Origin: a bacterium UBP1_UBA4783
GTDB lineage: Bacteria; Krumholzibacteriota; Krumholzibacteriia; Krumholzibacteriales; Krumholzibacteriaceae
NCBI GenBank assembly: GCA_002403075.1
Contig: DHHB01000065.1
Coordinates: 1-21,108 of the forward strand
Direction of reading: 5' to 3'
Length of the DNA stretch: 21,108 nt
The notes beneath the pieces were generated by a model. That model did no database searches and was not told where the DNA came from. It saw only the letters and a list, made by a program, of their open reading frames with translations. Shown piece by piece: positions 1 to 8,148 of the stretch. Position numbers and translations under genes: made by a program. Each line of letters begins with the position of its first letter. Positions within the stretch are counted from its first letter, which is position 1.

Positions 1-336
1 GAAACGGCGGGCTCGATCGAGACGTCGTTCCTCGAGCGCGGGCTCGTGGTGCTCGCGACGGTCTCGACGGTGGCGCCGATGCTCGGGTTCCTCGGCACCG
101 TGTCGGGTATGATCAGCGCCTTCGCCGCCATCGCCGCGGCGGAGCAGGTGAGCGCGAAGATCGTCGCGTCCGGTATCGAGGAGGCGCTCATCACGACGAT
201 GACCGGTCTCACGATCGCCATCCCGGCGAGCATCGGTCACGCGTACTTCGTATCCCAGATCGAGCGTTTCGTTCTCGAGATGGAGGAAGCCTCCGCGAAC
301 CTCGTGAACGAGCTCGTCGAACTCGGCAAGAAATAG
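1..336 (+). CDS. MotA/TolQ/ExbB proton channel family protein, 3' part
   Basis: The window opens inside this gene. The frame is open from base 1 and ends at TAG 334-336, leaving about 111 C-terminal residues. Visible is the family hallmark PMLGFLGTVSGMISAF, a transmembrane helix of the proton path, followed by GIEEALITTMTGLTIAIPA, the last helix of ExbB/TolQ, and a short polar tail. In this family a pentameric inner-membrane channel works with ExbD/TolR to turn proton motive force into motion of TonB or TolA. The two ExbD genes and the TonB gene immediately downstream favour an ExbB role over TolQ or MotA, but ExbB and TolQ cannot be told apart from the tail alone. The true start lies outside the window; an internal ATG at 94 is not a plausible start because it would delete the first helix. 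Confidence 0.93.
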   Translation, partial: ETAGSIETSFLERGLVVLATVSTVAPMLGFLGTVSGMISAFAAIAAAEQVSAKIVASGIEEALITTMTGLTIAIPASIGHAYFVSQIERFVLEMEEASANLVNELVELGKK

Positions 337-356
337 GAACGGGCGAAGGGATTGCC

Positions 357-767
357 ATGGCAATCAAAAAGACAAAAGTGACGCCGGAGATCCCCGCGGC
401 ATCGCTGTCGGACATCATCTTCCTGCTTCTCATTTTCTTTCTCGTGACGACGACGCTCGCCGTTGAGAAGGGACTTCCGATGTCGTTGCCCGGCAAGCAA
501 TCCAAAACGGTGAAGCTGAAACAGGACGCGGTGTTTCACGTCCAGATCCAGGCGAACGGACAGATCGTGACGAAGGATACCGGGCCGATCCCGATCGAGC
601 GCGTCAAGGAGCTCATCGAGAACAAGCTCGGCCTCAACGAGAAGCTCGTCATCGTCATCGAGACGCATCCGGACGCGGATTACGGCATCATGATAGACGT
701 CCTCGACGAGCTGCGTCTCGCCAAAGCGACGCGCATTTCGTTGCGGATGATGACACCCGGAGCCTAG
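357..767 (+). CDS. exbD: ExbD/TolR family biopolymer transport protein (first copy)
   Basis: 136 aa, the usual ExbD size. It has a short cytoplasmic N-terminus, one transmembrane helix at about residues 17-35 (SLSDIIFLLLIFFLVTTTLA) carrying the conserved Asp of the proton path, then a periplasmic domain with the ExbD/TolR alternation of strands and helices (an I-E-R-V-K-E-L-I helix, then VIVIETHPDADYGIMIDVLD). It should sit in the channel of the ExbB oligomer next door and pass proton flow to TonB. The gene starts 20 bp after the ExbB stop, with a GAAGGG ribosome-binding site ahead of ATG 357. Together with the second ExbD and TonB genes it forms one transcription unit. The family call is firm; the outer-membrane receptors it serves are not in the window. 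Confidence 0.93.
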   Translation: MAIKKTKVTPEIPAASLSDIIFLLLIFFLVTTTLAVEKGLPMSLPGKQSKTVKLKQDAVFHVQIQANGQIVTKDTGPIPIERVKELIENKLGLNEKLVIVIETHPDADYGIMIDVLDELRLAKATRISLRMMTPGA

Positions 768-782
768 GAGGAGGAATCCTCG

Positions 783-1190
783 GTGAAGATCGCGCGACGC
801 ATACGGATGAAGAGCACTATTCCGACCGCCTCGATGTCGGATATCATCTTCAACCTGCTCCTCTTCTTCATGGTGACGAGCATCTTCAAGACGGAGGAGG
901 GCCTCCAGATCCAGCTTCCGCGGGCGAAATCGGGAACGGAAGCCCAGCAACAGCAGCTCATCCACATCTGGGCCGATCGCTTCAGCCGGATCAGCATCAA
1001 CGACAAGCTCGTACGGATAGAGCACATACAGGGCATCGTCGCGAGCCGTCTCGAGGAGAATCGCGGGCTCATCATCGCGTTCAACGTCGACAACCGCACG
1101 AAGTACAAGCTCGTCTCGGATATCATGGAGCAGCTCAAGGAAGCGAACGCCATCAACGTGACCTTTACATCGGTGTACGAATCGGATTAA
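783..1190 (+). CDS. exbD: ExbD/TolR family biopolymer transport protein (second copy)
   Basis: 135 aa, started by GTG at 783. A very strong ribosome-binding site (AGGAGGAGGA, 766-775) overlaps the stop codon of the previous gene, so the two are probably translationally coupled. One helix (about residues 18-36, SMSDIIFNLLLFFMVTSIF) carries the conserved Asp, and the periplasmic domain ends with the family's D-N-R-x-K-Y-x-L-V-S-D-I-M-E-Q-L region. It is clearly diverged from the first ExbD, so this is not a recent duplication. Paired ExbD genes beside one ExbB and a TonB are known from Bacteroidetes-like and related bacteria and suggest a mixed ExbD pair in the channel, which I infer rather than see. 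Confidence 0.92.
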   Translation: MKIARRIRMKSTIPTASMSDIIFNLLLFFMVTSIFKTEEGLQIQLPRAKSGTEAQQQQLIHIWADRFSRISINDKLVRIEHIQGIVASRLEENRGLIIAFNVDNRTKYKLVSDIMEQLKEANAINVTFTSVYESD

Positions 1191-1208
1191 GCGCAAAGGG
1201 GTGCGGGC

Positions 1209-1841
1209 GTGGCAATCGTTGCCGTTGAAAACCAGAAGTTCAAGCTCGGGTACAACCGCTACCTGCGGAACGCGTTCTACATCACGCTCGTGGCGCACGT
1301 CCTGATGTTCTATTTCACGCCGACGTTCACGTTCAAGCCCTACGTCCTGCGCGAGGAGTATTTCGAGGCGATCGATCTGCCGGAGCAGTTCGAGCTTCCG
1401 CCGCCGCCGAAGGAGATCGCGGCTCCGGCCGTGCCGATCGAGGCGGCAGAGGGCGAGGAGGTCGACGAGGACGCCGAAATCGCCCCGACGACCTTCGAGC
1501 GCATCGAGGACGTCCCGCCGCCGCCGCCCCCGCCGTCCGAGCAAGCCTCGGAGTTTTACGCGTTCGACGAGGCGCCGGTTCTCATCAAGTTCGTGAACCC
1601 GAAATATCCCGACCTCGCCCGGCAGGCCGGCATCGAGGGGGTCGTTCTCATCAACGTCCTCGTCGCCGAGGACGGCAAGGTGCTTTCGGCGAGCGTCATC
1701 CGGTCGGACGTCACCCCGGCGATGGAGAAGGCCGCGATCGAGGCCGCCAAGCAGTTCGTCTTCAAACCCGCGAAGCAGCGGACGGTGCCCGTCAAGGCCC
1801 GCATGGCGGTTCCGATCCGGTTCAAACTGCACGGAAACTGA
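1209..1841 (+). CDS. tonB: TonB family energy-transducing protein
   Basis: 210 aa from GTG 1209, with AAAGGGG just upstream. Order of parts: cytoplasmic N-terminus, one membrane anchor (about residues 23-38, ITLVAHVLMFYF), a Pro/Glu-rich periplasmic spacer (two runs, PPPP and PPPPPPP, around residues 64-67 and 102-108) and a C-terminal TonB domain from about residue 128 (PKYPDLARQAGIEGVV, ending in a P-V-x-x-R-M-A-V-P-I-R-F strand). The protein spans the periplasm and drives TonB-dependent outer-membrane receptors using ExbB/ExbD motion. The acidic stretch between the proline runs (GEEVDEDAE) replaces the Lys-Pro repeats of enterobacterial TonB. It is the last gene of the unit; an intrinsic terminator follows 30 bp later. 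Confidence 0.93.
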   Translation: MAIVAVENQKFKLGYNRYLRNAFYITLVAHVLMFYFTPTFTFKPYVLREEYFEAIDLPEQFELPPPPKEIAAPAVPIEAAEGEEVDEDAEIAPTTFERIEDVPPPPPPPSEQASEFYAFDEAPVLIKFVNPKYPDLARQAGIEGVVLINVLVAEDGKVLSASVIRSDVTPAMEKAAIEAAKQFVFKPAKQRTVPVKARMAVPIRFKLHGN

Positions 1842-1870
1842 CCAGCTCTCGCCGCGGAGAATCGTTCAAA

Positions 1871-1904
1871 GCATGCCCGGCTCCCAGCCGGGCATGCCCG
1901 TTTT
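1871..1904 (+). terminator. Intrinsic terminator of the exb/ton operon
   Basis: A perfect 12-bp inverted repeat (GCATGCCCGGCT at 1871-1882, AGCCGGGCATGC at 1886-1897) with a 3-base CCC loop is followed by CCG and a short T run (1901-1904). It lies 30 bp after the TonB stop and before the next operon. The T run is short, so termination may be partial; a second T run (1914-1918) follows. Confidence 0.8.
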
Positions 1905-1942
1905 CGGGGGGAATTTTTAGCTCTGGAGCGGAGCGGGGAATC

Positions 1943-2013
1943 GTGCCACAATCCGGCGCGGCGCCCACGGCGATGAAACCCGGCGTCGAATCGCGCGTAC
2001 AATTGAATATACC
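1943..2013 (+). promoter_or_regulatory. Candidate promoter region for the TolC/ABC export operon
   Basis: Between the terminator and the TolC start there are two -10-like hexamers. CACAAT at 1947-1952 is preceded by TG at 1944-1945 (extended -10 style). TATACC at 2008-2013 lies 42 bp before the ATG. Neither has a convincing TTGACA-like box at 16-18 bp, so these are weak assignments. A promoter somewhere here is likely because the previous unit ends in a terminator. The TolC ribosome-binding site is GAGGAG at 2041-2046. Confidence 0.35.
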
Positions 2014-2055
2014 CTCGGTGCCCGCTGTAACGGTTTTCGAGAGGAGTCACCGGTC

Positions 2056-3405
2056 ATGAACAATGCTTCGTGTCGCGCCGTCATCGGCGCAGCGGTTCTC
2101 GCGTTCGTCTGCGCGTCGGCGGCCGCTCCCGCGCCGGGGGCCGCCGAAGCGGCGCCGCTCAGCCTCGAGGAGTGCATCGCGCTCGCCCAGCGGAACAACC
2201 CCGACATCGCGGTCGCGGGCGAAACCTTCGTGAAGGCGGAGAGCGGCCTCCTGGCGAGCTACGGGCGCCTCCTGCCCGGATTCTCGCTCGGGTTCTACAC
2301 GGGGCATCGCTTCTACGGCCCCTCGTCCGTTCAGTTCGACGCGTCGGGCCGTCCCGTCGTTCAGGACGGATTCGATTACGAGGATTTCACCTTCCGCATG
2401 TCCTCCGACATACAGATCTTCGACGGCGGCGAGACGATGAACCGGATACGCGCGTCGAAGGCGAGCCGCAACGCGGCGCGCGAGGGGCTCAACTACCGCC
2501 GCTCGTACGTCGAGGCGCAGGTGATCCGCGCCTACTACAACGTCGTCCGCTACCGGATGCTCCGGACCGTCGCCGAGGAGAGCGGCGATCTCGCGAAGCG
2601 GAATCTCGAGCGGACGGAAGCGCTGCTCGAGGTCGGCTCGGCGACGAGGGCCGACGTCCTCAAGGCGCGGGTGCGGCACTCGAACACGCGTATCGACGTC
2701 ATCGACGCGACGAACGCGCTCGAGATCGCGCGCGAGGAGCTCGGGGCGCTGCTGCGGCTCGAGGACGCCCATTCGATCGAGGTCGACACGGCGCTCGCTC
2801 TGGAGTTCAAGTCGCCGGACGCCGCCGCGGAGATAGCCTACGCGAGAACGCACCGTCCGGATCTCCGGGGGCTCGCCTACAACGTCGAGTCCGCCGGCGC
2901 GGGGATCGCGGCGGCGCGAAGCGGCTGGCTCCCTTCCCTCGGCGCGTCGTTCAACTACAACTGGAACGACCGGACGATGGCGGAAAACCTCAATTTCTTC
3001 GACAGCGAGTACGCGTGGAGCGTGACGGCGTACGTCAGCGTCGACGTCTTCGACCGGTTCCTCACGACCGCGAGCGTCCGGACGGCCAAGGCGGATCACC
3101 GCATCGCGCAGCATACGTACGACAAGACGAAGCTCGACGCCGAGAAGCAGATCAAGCAGCTCGTGCTGACCATGGTTCAGACCCGCGAGCGCTCGGCGGT
3201 TGCGAGCGAGACGGTCGAGCAGGCGCGCGAGGATCTCCGTCTCGCCGAGGAGCGCTACCGGCTCGGGGCGGGGACGATGCTCGAGACGATCGACGCGCAG
3301 GTGGCGCTCGTGCGGGCGAAGGCCGACGTCATCCAGGCGAAGTGCGATTACCTCATCGCCGAGGCGGATCTCGCCGTCGCGACGGGACGAAATGTCCGCG
3401 AGTAG
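2056..3405 (+). CDS. TolC family outer-membrane efflux protein
   Basis: 449 aa. A cleavable signal peptide covers about residues 1-32 (hydrophobic AVIGAAVLAFVCASAAA, then Pro/Ala-rich). The mature start (LSLEECIALAQRNNPDI) is the classic first helix of TolC-like proteins. Two OEP repeats follow, each with long Ala/Glu/Arg-rich helices (for example residues 170-235 and 365-445) and Tyr/Phe-rich strands (FSLGFYTGHRFYG, SFNYNWND) for the trimeric outer-membrane barrel. The second repeat ends in the usual RYRLGAGTMLETIDAQVALV motif. It is the outer-membrane exit duct for the ABC exporter encoded directly downstream, and the ATPase gene starts 22 bp after its stop. ATG 2056 is supported by GAGGAG ten bases upstream and by the signal peptide. 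The exported substrate cannot be told. Confidence 0.93.
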   Translation: MNNASCRAVIGAAVLAFVCASAAAPAPGAAEAAPLSLEECIALAQRNNPDIAVAGETFVKAESGLLASYGRLLPGFSLGFYTGHRFYGPSSVQFDASGRPVVQDGFDYEDFTFRMSSDIQIFDGGETMNRIRASKASRNAAREGLNYRRSYVEAQVIRAYYNVVRYRMLRTVAEESGDLAKRNLERTEALLEVGSATRADVLKARVRHSNTRIDVIDATNALEIAREELGALLRLEDAHSIEVDTALALEFKSPDAAAEIAYARTHRPDLRGLAYNVESAGAGIAAARSGWLPSLGASFNYNWNDRTMAENLNFFDSEYAWSVTAYVSVDVFDRFLTTASVRTAKADHRIAQHTYDKTKLDAEKQIKQLVLTMVQTRERSAVASETVEQAREDLRLAEERYRLGAGTMLETIDAQVALVRAKADVIQAKCDYLIAEADLAVATGRNVRE

Positions 3406-3427
3406 CGCTCGCGGGGAAGGGCCGCCC

Positions 3428-4123
<696 letters not shown>

Positions 4124-4182
4124 GCGGCGCGCGCCGCCGCACGGCGGCGCGGCGTTCACGCGTCGGTTCGCAGGGGGGTGCC

Positions 4183-5469
4183 ATGAAGAAAAAGCATTTC
4201 TTTCTCATCGCGATCGCCGTTCTCGTCGCCGTCCTCGTCATCGTGAACATCAGGGCGCGCGGGGAGCGGGCGCTGCCGGTTCAGGCCGAGGCGGTCGAGG
4301 CGCGCGACATCACGATGATGATCTCGGCCTCGGGAAGCATCCGACCGAAGCGGAAGGTCGACGTCAGCGCGAGCACCATCGGCAAGGTGACGCGCGTCGC
4401 CGTGAAGGAAGGGGAAACGGTCACGAAGGGCCAATTTCTCATCCAGATAGACCCGGTCGAGCTCGAGTCGACCGTCGCGAGGCTCGACGCGACCCTCGGG
4501 GCCGCCCGCGAGCGCGAGAAGCAGGCCGTCGCCCAGGCGGAGCAGGCGAAGATCGAATACGAGCGGACGCAGGCCCTCTTCGCCGGCGGCCACAGGACCG
4601 TGCAGGAGGCGGACGCGGCGCGGACGAACCGCGACGTCGCGGTCTCGCAGCTCGCGGCGATCAGGCACGAGATCGATCAGACGCGGGCCGCCCTCGCCGC
4701 CGCCCGCCACAGTCTGAGAGAGGTCACGATCACGTCCCCCATGTCGGGCATCGTCACGCGGCGGAACGTCGAGGAGGGCGAGATCGCGATCATGGGAACC
4801 CTCAACAACCCGGGGACCGTTCTTCTCACCATCGCCGATCTCTCGACGATCGAGGCGGAGGTAGAGGTCGACGAGACGGAGGTGGCGAACATCTCGCTCG
4901 GCGACAGCGCCAAGGTCACGCTCGACGCCTTCCCCGACACGTCGTTCGCGGCGAAGGTCACGGAGATCGGAAACAGCCCGATCGTCTCGGGCGCGAGCGC
5001 CGCTCAGCAGGGGGTCGATTTCAAGGTCGTCGTCACGATCGACGGCGCCGTTCCGCGGGTCCGGCCCGGGCTGTCGGCGGACGCCGAGATCACGGTCGCC
5101 GAAGCGAAGGGCGTTCCTACGATTCCGATCCAGAGCCTCACCGCCCGCAGGAAACGCGATATCAAGGCCGCGCTCGGCGCCCCCGCCGACACCGCCCGCG
5201 TCGACACGGCGCTCTCGGGAAGCGCGCGGGCGGACAAGCCGGCGGCCGCGGACGCGGAAAAGGAGATCGAGGGCGTGTTCGTCGTCAAAGGCGGCCGCGC
5301 CGAGTTCCGCCCCGTTTCGGTCGGCATCTCGAGCCAGAAATACTTCGAGGTGACCGCGGGCCTCGAGGCCGGCGAGACGGTCGTCACGGGCAACTTCAAG
5401 GCCATCCGCGAGCTCCGGGACGGCCAGCGCGTCAAGGTGACCGAAAAGACGGAAAAGGGCTCGAAGTAG
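4183..5469 (+). CDS. MacA/HlyD-type periplasmic adaptor (membrane fusion) protein
   Basis: 428 aa from ATG 4183, with AGGGGGGTG just upstream. An N-terminal membrane anchor at about residues 6-22 (FFLIAIAVLVAVLVIV) follows a Lys-rich start. Then come the first half of the biotinyl-lipoyl domain (VSASTIGKVTRVAVKEGETV), an Ala/Glu-rich alpha-helical hairpin (about 95-185) that would meet TolC, the second lipoyl half (ITSPMSGIVTRRNVEEGE), a beta-barrel domain (IEAEVEVDETEVANISLGD) and a C-terminal membrane-proximal domain. Residues about 328-361 form an Ala/Asp-rich low-complexity insertion between the barrel and the last domain. It bridges the inner-membrane ABC transporter and TolC. Upstream in-frame sequence is open, but only this start gives the anchor at the N-terminus. 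Confidence 0.93.
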   Translation: MKKKHFFLIAIAVLVAVLVIVNIRARGERALPVQAEAVEARDITMMISASGSIRPKRKVDVSASTIGKVTRVAVKEGETVTKGQFLIQIDPVELESTVARLDATLGAAREREKQAVAQAEQAKIEYERTQALFAGGHRTVQEADAARTNRDVAVSQLAAIRHEIDQTRAALAAARHSLREVTITSPMSGIVTRRNVEEGEIAIMGTLNNPGTVLLTIADLSTIEAEVEVDETEVANISLGDSAKVTLDAFPDTSFAAKVTEIGNSPIVSGASAAQQGVDFKVVVTIDGAVPRVRPGLSADAEITVAEAKGVPTIPIQSLTARRKRDIKAALGAPADTARVDTALSGSARADKPAAADAEKEIEGVFVVKGGRAEFRPVSVGISSQKYFEVTAGLEAGETVVTGNFKAIRELRDGQRVKVTEKTEKGSK

Positions 5470-5523
5470 GCCGGGGGAAAGGGAAAACGCGGCCTCCCGC
5501 CCGGCGCGGCGGCCGCGCGCGCC

Positions 5524-6753
5524 ATGCTCATACTCGAGGGGATCCGTATCGCGCTCCGCGCGCTCTGGGAGAACAAGCTCCGCACGATCTTGACGCTGCT
5601 CGGCAACATCGTCGGAACGATGTCCGTCATCGCCGTCGTTTCCCTCATCGGCGGCATCGATCATTACGTGAGCGAGGAGGTCGCGGGCCAGGGCAGCAAC
5701 GTATTCGACATCGAGCGGATCAATTTCTTCGAGGCGATCACCGATCTCGACGCGTTTCTCGAAGCCCTCGCGCGCAACCGCGAGCTCACCCTCGCGGACG
5801 TCGAGTATCTCAAGCCGGCGATACCCTCGGCGTCCGTCATCGGCGCCGCGGTGGGCGCGAACGACCGCGTCGCGCACGGCGACGGATGGGTGGACAACAT
5901 ATCGATCCGGGGTCGATCGGCCGAGTACCCCGCCATCGAGAACGCCGAGCTCGCTTTGGGGAACCACATCTCGCACCTCGAGGTCGACCGCAGCCGCGCC
6001 GTCGCGGTGCTCGGCTGGGAGGTGTACGAGCGGCTCTTCAAGGGACGCGATCCGATCGGACGAAAGGTGAAGATCGGCTCGCGCCACTTCGCCGTCGTCG
6101 GGGTCGTCAAGGATCTCGGAACGGTCCTCGGGCAGTCGCGGAACCAGTTCGTCTACATCCCCGTCACGACCTTCCTCAAGGAGTACGGATCGCGCCGCTC
6201 GATCAGCATCAAGGTGCGCGCGGCGGATATCCGCCTCATGGAGCAGGCGATCGACGAGGCGACGATGGCGATGCGGATCCGGCACGGGCTCCGGCCGCTC
6301 GAGAGCAACGATTTCAGCATCTCGACGTCCCAGCAGCTCATATCGCTGTGGGAGAAGATATCGCAGGCGATCTTCAACGCGCTCATCTTCATCGTGTCGA
6401 TCTCGCTCGTCATCGGTGGGATCGTTCTCATGAACGTCATGCTCGTCTCCGTCACGGAGCGAACGCGGGAGATCGGCGTCCGGAAGGCCCTCGGAGCGCG
6501 GCGGTCGAACATCGTATGGCAGTTCATCGTCGAATCGGTCACCCTCTCGATCGTCGGCGGGTTGATCGGGATCGTTATCGGCTTCACGATCGCGGCGGTC
6601 ATATCCCTCGTGTCGCCGCTTCCGTACCTCGTCGCGCCGTGGTCGATCGTCGCCGGGCTCGCCGTGACCTTCGTCATCGGGCTCGTGTTCGGCACGTACC
6701 CGGCGAACAAGGCGGCGCGGCTCGATCCGGTCGTGGCGCTTCATTACGAATAG
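5524..6753 (+). CDS. MacB/FtsX-type ABC transporter permease (first)
   Basis: 409 aa. The first transmembrane helix (about 20-45, LTLLGNIVGTMSVIAVVSLI) is followed by a periplasmic MacB core domain of about 230 residues. The C-terminal FtsX domain has three helices: an Ile/Val-rich helix ending GGIVLMNVMLVSVTERTREIG (the conserved coupling segment), a Gly/Ile-rich helix, and a last one ending LVFGTYPANKAARLDPVVAL. This is the four-helix MacB layout without the fused ATPase. ATG 5524 has no recognisable ribosome-binding site, and no other start exists in frame back to the adaptor stop; the next ATG (5618) would destroy helix 1. The 54-bp gap contains a GC hairpin (CGCGGCC 5488-5494 with GGCCGCG 5511-5517) that might limit its expression. 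Confidence 0.92.
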   Translation: MLILEGIRIALRALWENKLRTILTLLGNIVGTMSVIAVVSLIGGIDHYVSEEVAGQGSNVFDIERINFFEAITDLDAFLEALARNRELTLADVEYLKPAIPSASVIGAAVGANDRVAHGDGWVDNISIRGRSAEYPAIENAELALGNHISHLEVDRSRAVAVLGWEVYERLFKGRDPIGRKVKIGSRHFAVVGVVKDLGTVLGQSRNQFVYIPVTTFLKEYGSRRSISIKVRAADIRLMEQAIDEATMAMRIRHGLRPLESNDFSISTSQQLISLWEKISQAIFNALIFIVSISLVIGGIVLMNVMLVSVTERTREIGVRKALGARRSNIVWQFIVESVTLSIVGGLIGIVIGFTIAAVISLVSPLPYLVAPWSIVAGLAVTFVIGLVFGTYPANKAARLDPVVALHYE

Positions 6754-6762
6754 GCGGATTCG

Positions 6763-8034
6763 ATGGAAAGCGGCAGCGGCATTCGAAACGATCGACACGT
6801 CTCCGAGGTCTGGAAGGAGAACTTCGCGCAAGCCCTCATGGTCATCCGCACGCACCGCATGCGATCGGGGCTCCTCATCCTCGGGGTGGCGATCGGCGTC
6901 ATGACCGTGCTCGGCATGGTGACCGTTCTCTCGGGGCTCGGCAAGCGCATCCGGGAGGACATCATGTCCTCGAACCGCCCGTTCCTCCACGTCGCCCGAT
7001 ACGACCCGATGGGCGGGGACGAGCCCTACCTCGACCGCTTCCGCCGGGCGAAGCTCACCCCCGACGACGCCCGCGCGATCGCCGATGAGACGCGCAGCGC
7101 CGAACGCGTCGATTTCCAAGTGAGCCCCGGCGAGGGCATGCGCGTGCTCCGGCACAAGGGAGAGCGGACGAACCTCATCCAGGTCATCGGCGTGTCGCAG
7201 AACTTCCCCTACCTCTTCAGCATCCTCCTCGACGAGGGGCGGTTCCTCACCGAGAACGACATCGAGCGGAACCGGCGCGTCGTGGTGCTCGGCCACGGCC
7301 CGGCCAAGGATCTCTTCCCGAACCGCGATCCGATCGGAACGTGGATCCGCATCGGCTCCTACGAGTACGAGGTCGTCGGTACGCTCCAGTCGCGGCGGCA
7401 TTTCATCGGCAGCATCAGCGACAACTTCGCCGTCCTACCCTACACGACCTTCGGGAAGGATCTCTCGAGCGAATACGACGACTACGAGATCGCCCTGTCG
7501 GTCAAGCCCGAGTACACGCTCGAGGAGGCCCGCGACGAGATCACCGCGCTGCTCCGCGCGCGGCGGAAGGTCGCTCCCGGAGCGGAGAGCGATTTCCACA
7601 TCACGACGTCGGAATCGTTCCGCGAGATGGTGGAAAACGTCACGAGATACATCGGCCTCGTGCTCGTCGTCATCTCGTCGATCGGCCTCATGGTCGGCGG
7701 GATCGGCGTGATGAACATCATGCTCATCTCGGTGACGGAGCGCACGCGGGAGATCGGCGTCCGGATGGCCCTCGGCGCGCGCCGCACCGACGTGCTCCAG
7801 CAGTTTCTCATCGAGGCCGCGACGCTGACCGGCGCGGGCGGCGTTCTCGGGATCGCGCTCGGGCTCGCGGCCGCGCGCGGCGTCACCCGCCTCATCCGGT
7901 TCCCTTACAGCCTTCCCGTTCTCTGGATCGTCGTCGCGTTCGTCTTCTCGGCGGGCGTCGGAATCGTCTTCGGCCTGTACCCGGCGAATCGCGCCGCGAA
8001 GATGGATCCGATCGAGGCGCTTCGCCGCGAGTGA
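6763..8034 (+). CDS. MacB/FtsX-type ABC transporter permease (second)
   Basis: 423 aa, starting 9 bp after the first permease. It has the same architecture: helix 1 (about 34-55, GLLILGVAIGVMTVLGMVTVLSG), a MacB-type periplasmic domain, and a C-terminal FtsX domain with VGGIGVMNIMLISVTERTREIG and the closing IVFGLYPANRAAKMDPIEAL. Its N-terminus is longer than that of the first permease and hydrophilic. The FtsX parts of the two permeases are similar but the periplasmic domains have clearly diverged, suggesting a heterodimeric transporter with one ATPase gene serving both. It is the last gene of the operon. I see no convincing terminator after it: a short GC hairpin (about 8044-8056) has no T run. 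Confidence 0.92.
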   Translation: MESGSGIRNDRHVSEVWKENFAQALMVIRTHRMRSGLLILGVAIGVMTVLGMVTVLSGLGKRIREDIMSSNRPFLHVARYDPMGGDEPYLDRFRRAKLTPDDARAIADETRSAERVDFQVSPGEGMRVLRHKGERTNLIQVIGVSQNFPYLFSILLDEGRFLTENDIERNRRVVVLGHGPAKDLFPNRDPIGTWIRIGSYEYEVVGTLQSRRHFIGSISDNFAVLPYTTFGKDLSSEYDDYEIALSVKPEYTLEEARDEITALLRARRKVAPGAESDFHITTSESFREMVENVTRYIGLVLVVISSIGLMVGGIGVMNIMLISVTERTREIGVRMALGARRTDVLQQFLIEAATLTGAGGVLGIALGLAAARGVTRLIRFPYSLPVLWIVVAFVFSAGVGIVFGLYPANRAAKMDPIEALRRE

Positions 8035-8063
8035 GGCGTCGCGCGCCCGCCGGGCGGAAACGC

Positions 8064-8093
8064 TTGCCACCGCCGGCGTCCCGCCGATATACT
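8064..8093 (+). promoter_or_regulatory. Sigma70-like promoter for the GWxTD/peptide-transport operon
   Basis: TTGCCA (8064-8069) and TATACT (8088-8093) are separated by 18 bp, each close to consensus, in an otherwise very GC-rich gap. Transcription would begin near 8100, leaving a leader of roughly 50 bases before ATG 8149. The position between two operons fits. Confidence 0.7.
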
Positions 8094-8110
8094 CCCGCGC
8101 AAGGAGGCTT

Positions 8111-8135
8111 CCGCCGCGGAGCGTATCCGCGGCGG
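8111..8135 (+). promoter_or_regulatory. Leader hairpin overlapping the ribosome-binding site
   Basis: A perfect 10-bp inverted repeat (CCGCCGCGGA at 8111-8120, TCCGCGGCGG at 8126-8135) with a 5-base loop GCGTA. The right arm contains part of GGCGGAGG (8131-8138), the only ribosome-binding site at a normal distance (10 bases) from ATG 8149. A better-looking AAGGAGG at 8101-8107 is about 41 bases away with no usable start of its own. If formed, the stem would hide the binding site. Confidence 0.6.
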
Positions 8136-8148
8136 AGGCACGCACGTC

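Noticed and set aside
237..1832. 531-codon - strand open frame opposite the exb/ton genes
   Set aside because: Arg/Asp/Leu-rich shadow translation without recognisable domains; the + strand holds four well-identified genes.
4156..7401. Very long open frame on the - strand (over 1000 codons) opposite the adaptor and permease genes
   Set aside because: It is an expected shadow of GC-rich genes with G/C wobble bases. Its translation is Arg/Asp/Glu-rich low complexity with no domain, and the + strand genes there have clear families.
8041..8060. Terminator after the second permease
   Set aside because: There is a short 5-bp GC stem but it is followed by GAAACG rather than a T run, so it is not a supported intrinsic terminator.
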